Part shown: positions 6,489 to 10,312 of the stretch, in pieces
Layout: each line of letters starts with the position of its first letter
Numbering within the stretch: position 1 is the first letter of the stretch
Origin: Kangiella sp.
GTDB lineage: Bacteria > Pseudomonadota > Gammaproteobacteria > Enterobacterales > Kangiellaceae
Direction: 5' to 3'
DNA: 10,312 nt
Assembly (NCBI GenBank): GCA_002733465.1
Contig: NVVT01000023.1
Location: 43,280 to 53,591 of the forward strand
The notes under the pieces: generated by a model
What the model was told of the DNA's origin: nothing
The model's input: the letters and a program-made list of their open reading frames with translations, nothing else
The model's database searches: none
Translations under genes and position numbers: made by a program

Positions 6489-6566
6489 GGAATTTAAGTC
6501 GCCGTTTTACGTTAGAATTGGTATTGGTTAAAAAATCTCATTAAAGAAGCAAAAAAGGGAAGCCTT

Positions 6567-7157
6567 ATGGATTCTAAGACTAAACAGTTAATTACCTCGG
6601 TCATCCTAGCCATTATCATATTAGCTATCCTATCTATATTTATAGGGCTAGCGATTAGCGTACTTGTAGCCATCCTAGTTGGATTTGCGACGTTTTGGTT
6701 GGTTTCCGGTAAAAATGACGAGAAAACGAAATCTGAAGATGAAAACGTTGAATTATCGGTAACTGATATTGGTCAACAAGCGCTTTTAATGGCTAACCTT
6801 GATTTAAGAAAAAGCATTATTTCACCTGAATTAAGAACAAACTACGAATCCTTAATCGATTTACTGATTGAATTATTACCTTTAGTCAATGGTGCCAGTG
6901 GCGAAACAGAACATACAAATGAGCTTAGCTGGGTAATAAACCGTATGGCAACGGAATATTTACCCAACAAATCAATAAATCCCTATTTAAAACTGACTGA
7001 TTCTGAGAGACTCAACGACAAAGTCGTTTCGGAAGTGTTAGAAAATATAAACTCAATGAAGAAAGAGCTAGATGATGTTAAAGAAATCATCATCAAAAAG
7101 AACAATAGTGAATTTTCTAGAAAAGCCAAATTTTTAAAACAACGATTTACAGACTAA
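6567..7157 (+). CDS. XpaC-like membrane protein (5-bromo-4-chloroindolyl phosphate hydrolysis family)
   Basis: A 196-residue protein with a hydrophobic hairpin or long helix pair at residues 8-46, a charged linker (49-62), and an all-helical soluble domain to the end. The assignment to the XpaC-like family rests on this architecture, on the block INRMATEYLPNKSINPYLKL (124-143), which resembles the conserved Y-L-P...Y-L segment of XpaC proteins, and on the TelA gene directly behind it. Despite its name the family has no proven hydrolase activity and no catalytic motif is visible here. Residues 150-185 are predicted coiled coil (KELDDVKEII). The gene has a strong ribosome site, AAGGGA (6555-6560), 6 nt before ATG 6567. 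It probably anchors the system to the inner membrane. A generic helical membrane protein is the alternative. Confidence 0.72.
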   Translation: MDSKTKQLITSVILAIIILAILSIFIGLAISVLVAILVGFATFWLVSGKNDEKTKSEDENVELSVTDIGQQALLMANLDLRKSIISPELRTNYESLIDLLIELLPLVNGASGETEHTNELSWVINRMATEYLPNKSINPYLKLTDSERLNDKVVSEVLENINSMKKELDDVKEIIIKKNNSEFSRKAKFLKQRFTD

Positions 7158-7215
7158 TAATTTACCGATCATTTAAAACAAACAAGCCGATCCTAGAACC
7201 TCAGAGGGAATCAAC

Positions 7216-8355
7216 ATGAGTAGCTTAATAAAAAAACCTAAGTGGGCAAAAGATGCTGATCTTTCATCAATGAAAGATCGCTCCAAAGCACTAATGGTAC
7301 AAGTAAAAGAAAAAGCAGGACCAGCCTTAATGAGAGCGGTTGACGCGATTGGCGGGAAGTCCCAAAAGAAAATGCTGGCGGCTAACGACCTCATGTCTCA
7401 AAGCGTTGGTTCGTTGCTTAAAGGACTTGACGGAAAGTCTCCCACTGCAGAAAAACTATTAGAACTCCGTAGTGCCATGGATGAGTTAAATCCTCACTCT
7501 TTACATAATGCTTGGTATTTTTCTTGGATGCCAAAAGGAATGAAACGTAAAGCGGTTTCAAAATTTATACATAAATATCAACCTATGCAATCTCATGTTA
7601 CTGGAATCTTAAATGGTTTACGCGCAGGTAAAGATGATCTGTTAGAAACCAGTATCGAGCTAGAACATCAGTACGAAGAAATTGCCGGAGCACAAAAAGA
7701 GATCCAATCTGAAATTTATGTTGGTGAAATATTTATTACTGAATTAGAGCAATTGGAATCTGAGACTGATAAGGATGATATCCAAGAAACACAAAAACTA
7801 GCATCAGTTAAAAATAAGGCTGCTAGAAGAATCAGAGATTTAAGAACCATGGAGCAAGCTGCAGTGCAGTTTTTTATTAGTATTGATCAAACGGTTGCCA
7901 CTAATGAATTGCTTAGCGAACAAATAGATTCTGCATTAACCGTAGGCCCAATGGTAATGACTAATGCGCTTCGAATTCAAGCGGCGCTCGCTAAACAAGA
8001 TTCAGTTAAAAAAGCGGTTCAAGGATTTCAAGAAGGCTTAGGCGAAATGATGGCACAAAATGCAACTGCTGTTAATCAAGCGGCTCAGGAAGTTGGGGAT
8101 TTATATAATAATCCAGTGATTGCTATTGAAAAAATGGAAGAGGGTTTTGATCAATTAATGAAAGCCGTGCAAACAGCTAATGAAACAATGGCTAATAGTA
8201 CATTGAAAGCTCGTGAGTCTAGTGCGCGATTAGCGGAAATGACTGCACAACTTTCGCCTGTGGCGGAAGGATTACATGATGCGTTGAAAACAGGAAAAGA
8301 AGCAAAGAATAATGATGAAGTTTTAGATATTGAAGAAATTAAAAAGCCTGATTAA
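7216..8355 (+). CDS. TelA family protein (toxic anion resistance)
   Basis: A 379-residue, almost entirely alpha-helical soluble protein of the TelA family, named for plasmid tellurite resistance and also represented by YaaN of Bacillus; biochemical role unknown. After a basic N-terminus the central region NPHSLHNAWYFSWMPKGM (92-109) and long helices (120-205) lead to the most conserved core, about 205-290: IRDLRTMEQAAVQFFISIDQ, NELLSEQIDSALTVGPMVM, ALRIQAALAKQDSVKKAVQG and an Asn/Ala-rich helix (MMAQNATAVNQAA). There is no signal peptide or membrane helix, so it is cytosolic, probably recruited by the XpaC-like protein. The ribosome site GAGGGA (7204-7209) precedes ATG 7216 by 6 nt. It lies 58 bp after the XpaC-like gene and 27 bp before the DUF4178 gene, consistent with one operon. 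Resistance to tellurite itself is not implied. Confidence 0.9.
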   Translation: MSSLIKKPKWAKDADLSSMKDRSKALMVQVKEKAGPALMRAVDAIGGKSQKKMLAANDLMSQSVGSLLKGLDGKSPTAEKLLELRSAMDELNPHSLHNAWYFSWMPKGMKRKAVSKFIHKYQPMQSHVTGILNGLRAGKDDLLETSIELEHQYEEIAGAQKEIQSEIYVGEIFITELEQLESETDKDDIQETQKLASVKNKAARRIRDLRTMEQAAVQFFISIDQTVATNELLSEQIDSALTVGPMVMTNALRIQAALAKQDSVKKAVQGFQEGLGEMMAQNATAVNQAAQEVGDLYNNPVIAIEKMEEGFDQLMKAVQTANETMANSTLKARESSARLAEMTAQLSPVAEGLHDALKTGKEAKNNDEVLDIEEIKKPD

Positions 8356-8382
8356 TTATCTGTGAAATAAAAGGATAAAATA

Positions 8383-9027
8383 ATGAACGATCTGAAGCAA
8401 CAATTACAAGCAATACGCTCTCTTGAAGTATTGTCGAAACAAGAAGGCCAGAAATTTGATGTTACCGATGTTAAAAAAGGTGGGTTCATAGAACTCAATG
8501 ACGATACATGGCAAATCATTAATTATTATTCTTACCTTGATGTTAAATGGGATGATTTTTCAGCACGTAAAAAAGATTATTGGATGATTGAATTGGAACT
8601 TTATTCATTAACAAAAGGTACTAAAACGTTTGTTGAATGGGAAATTGATGATGAGCTAGAAGTTTGCTTAACAGACGCTTCGATTAAACTACGAGATATT
8701 CAGTATGAAGGGAAGTCTCTCACTCGAAAAGACTTAGCTTACATCGAAGATGAAGAAGAGGGTGAAATAAAATTCGCCGGCACTAAATATTTTTATAGCG
8801 ATGACGATACTTGGGCAGGTTTGTTTTTTAAAACCGTAGAGGATGCTAAAGCGAAATCGAATTCCACCCCACTAAGAGTCTATGAATTTGAATCGGACGA
8901 TGGTCAATACTTAAGTATTGAAAGTTGGCATGGAAATGAGGACAAAACGGAAAGAGAGGCTTTTGTTAGTCATTCAATTAAAAATAGAGATATACGGGTT
9001 TTACAAACGAGTGGACAAGCAAATTAA
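8383..9027 (+). CDS. DUF4178 domain protein
   Basis: A 214-residue, acidic, beta-rich soluble protein. Residues about 33-100 match the DUF4178 pattern: GGFIELNDDTWQII opens like the family's G-x-I-x-hydrophobic-D-G/D-x-W/Y-x-V strand, followed by the aromatic YWMIELELYSL (66-76) and FVEWEID (83-89), corresponding to the usual W-x-E-Y-x-L and W-L-x-x-E strands. A second half (110-208) repeats the style with KYFYSDDDTWAGLF and YLSIESWHGNED. Function is unknown; the family is found with PspA, TelA and polyamine-synthase-like genes in membrane-stress clusters (recollection). No signal peptide or membrane segment. AAGGA (8371-8375) lies 7 nt before ATG 8383. Its stop TAA shares its final A with the next gene's ATG, so the two are probably translated together. 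Confidence 0.77.
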   Translation: MNDLKQQLQAIRSLEVLSKQEGQKFDVTDVKKGGFIELNDDTWQIINYYSYLDVKWDDFSARKKDYWMIELELYSLTKGTKTFVEWEIDDELEVCLTDASIKLRDIQYEGKSLTRKDLAYIEDEEEGEIKFAGTKYFYSDDDTWAGLFFKTVEDAKAKSNSTPLRVYEFESDDGQYLSIESWHGNEDKTEREAFVSHSIKNRDIRVLQTSGQAN

Positions 9028-10312
9028 TGGGCTTCTGTAAGATGGTAAAAAATCTAACTAAATCGATTCTACTAATACTCTCGATAGTTTTACTTTCAGG
9101 ATGTGAAGGGTTGCCAGAAAACCTTGTTGAAGAAATTGAAAGAATGGAGGGCAAGCAAGACCGGTTAACACGATTTATTGAGCAACGCGAAACCGAATTG
9201 ACTGATCTATCTAAGCATAATGAAAGTGAGTTTTTAACACATTATTCTCAAAGCGAAGATTGGGCAGAGCATTTTACCAAAGCAAACCGTCAACTAGAAA
9301 AAGCAAAAACTTTATATGAAGATGAAATTAGTCCTTTTTATGATAAAGATGATCCTAAAGATGCGACTAGCGTGTTCAAACTCAATAAGCAATTTTCAGA
9401 ATTTATTCAAAGCTCTACCGCAAGTGCTCGATATGTTAACGAACGTATTACTTTTCTGATTAATTCTAGAGATAATTCTTCCGCAATTCATTCAAAAGCT
9501 AATCAACACCTATTTGAAATGAATCGTTTACAAGATGAATTGTCTAAGACTACTCAACAAGCTATTTCAACTTACCCAAACAAATCTGACGATCTTAATT
9601 CCAGACTTTTATCAATTAGTAAATTAGTAAATCAATCTGAATCATCGCACTCTCAACTTAACATTGAATATGATAAAAAAACGGAACATTCTATAAAGTT
9701 TGTCGATTACGCCGTCATAGGTGATCAAGCGCAAACAATAGAGAAAAGTTTATCTGAAGTGAATAAACAAGAAGAAGAAACTAATAGGAAAATTTCTCAA
9801 CTAGAAAAAAGTTACGTGAAAGTTCTAACAGATCAGAGAGTTGAATATTATCTTGTGATCAGAAGAGCCAGTTGGTGTGATGGAGAATATTGTGGCAACG
9901 GATCGGAATCAAGTTATAGTCCAATCAAGGTAGACTCGACGGTTTTCGAATACTTTGATTCTTCGCAGATCGCAACGTTAGCAACCTTAAGAAGAAGCTG
10001 GGGACGAGAAACCTTCAAAATTAATGTCAAAAAAGACATGTGGAAAGCGCTTTCATTAAATGAAAAATATCGATTAAATCGTAACCATACAGAAGCTGAC
10101 TATTGGATACAAAAATCGTACACAAAAACTTTTCATAAATATGTTGAAATTGAAAATGACCAATCAAAAGAAACGGGTTGGCAAAGCGTTAGTGAAACTT
10201 ATTTTTGGAAACAATATGATAATTTAGGAATGGCAATACTCACTAAACCCTATGGTTTTTATGAAGAGGATGCAATCACCGATGCACAACCCGTTGGTAT
10301 GGCAACTATTGC
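9027..10312 (+). CDS. Coiled-coil lipoprotein of unknown family (3' end outside window)
   Basis: An open frame of 428 codons that runs off the window; family not recognised. A lipoprotein signal peptide ends in LLSGC with Cys26 and Glu at +2, pointing to the outer membrane by the Lol rule. Residues about 30-270 are charged, Gln/Ser/Glu-rich and helical, with heptad-like stretches (LVEEIERMEGKQDRL, VNKQEEETNRKISQLEKSY), suggesting a long periplasmic coiled coil. From about 272 a different, aromatic beta-rich domain begins (VEYYLVIRRASWCDGEYC) with Cys284 and Cys289 as a possible disulphide, several Trp and Tyr, and no catalytic motif I recognise. The start ATG 9027 overlaps the DUF4178 stop (TAATG); ATG 9042 would also give a good 21-residue signal peptide and cannot be excluded. 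Operon position implies it works with the XpaC-TelA-DUF4178 proteins. Confidence 0.87.
   Translation, partial: MGFCKMVKNLTKSILLILSIVLLSGCEGLPENLVEEIERMEGKQDRLTRFIEQRETELTDLSKHNESEFLTHYSQSEDWAEHFTKANRQLEKAKTLYEDEISPFYDKDDPKDATSVFKLNKQFSEFIQSSTASARYVNERITFLINSRDNSSAIHSKANQHLFEMNRLQDELSKTTQQAISTYPNKSDDLNSRLLSISKLVNQSESSHSQLNIEYDKKTEHSIKFVDYAVIGDQAQTIEKSLSEVNKQEEETNRKISQLEKSYVKVLTDQRVEYYLVIRRASWCDGEYCGNGSESSYSPIKVDSTVFEYFDSSQIATLATLRRSWGRETFKINVKKDMWKALSLNEKYRLNRNHTEADYWIQKSYTKTFHKYVEIENDQSKETGWQSVSETYFWKQYDNLGMAILTKPYGFYEEDAITDAQPVGMATI

Noticed and set aside
6489..6516. Sigma-E-like promoter ahead of the XpaC-like gene
   Set aside because: The -35 match is partial (GGAATTT) and the -10 element (TTAGA) is poor, so it is not called as a separate feature.
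7173..7394. Minus-strand open frame overlapping the start of the TelA gene
   Set aside because: It is a shadow of the strongly supported TelA frame, with no ribosome site or recognisable product.

Overview
The window looks like chromosomal DNA from an AT-rich gammaproteobacterium, probably a free-living aquatic type. This rests on the enteric-like GlnA C-terminus, the YjgN, DUF2147 and lipoprotein families, and short intergenic gaps with clear Shine-Dalgarno sites. I cannot fix the genus. No rRNA, tRNA, CRISPR array, transposase or prophage gene is visible, and the layout reads as ordinary vertical gene order.

Layout: (1) Positions 1-273 are the end of glnA, including the adenylylation-site tyrosine, closed by a strong intrinsic terminator. 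(2) Positions 432-866 are a single group 1 truncated haemoglobin gene. (3) Positions 898-3834 on the minus strand hold a tight four-gene unit, transcribed as GNAT acetyltransferase, small membrane protein, DUF2147 exported protein, then a large lipoprotein with a TTG start. (4) Positions 3835-4226 are a divergent, AT-rich intergenic region with a candidate promoter facing each way. (5) Positions 4227-6420 on the plus strand hold a YjgN/DUF898 multi-pass membrane protein and a membrane-anchored M48 zinc metalloprotease, separated by an intrinsic terminator that ends just before the protease start. (6) From 6567 to the window end, on the plus strand, are an XpaC-like membrane protein, a TelA-family protein, a DUF4178-type protein and a long coiled-coil lipoprotein that runs off the edge.

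The most interesting part is 4227-10312. XpaC and TelA homologues are a recognised pair (xpaC-yaaN in Bacillus subtilis) linked to toxic-anion and envelope stress, but their biochemistry is unknown. Here the pair sits with a DUF4178 protein and an unrecognised lipoprotein whose start overlaps the DUF4178 stop. A YjgN protein and an M48 protease lie just upstream. My inference is an envelope-stress or membrane-maintenance module: an inner-membrane anchor (XpaC-like), a cytosolic helical partner (TelA), an accessory DUF4178 protein and a lipid-anchored coiled-coil protein across the periplasm. The sequence supports the gene order and families; the joint function is a hypothesis.
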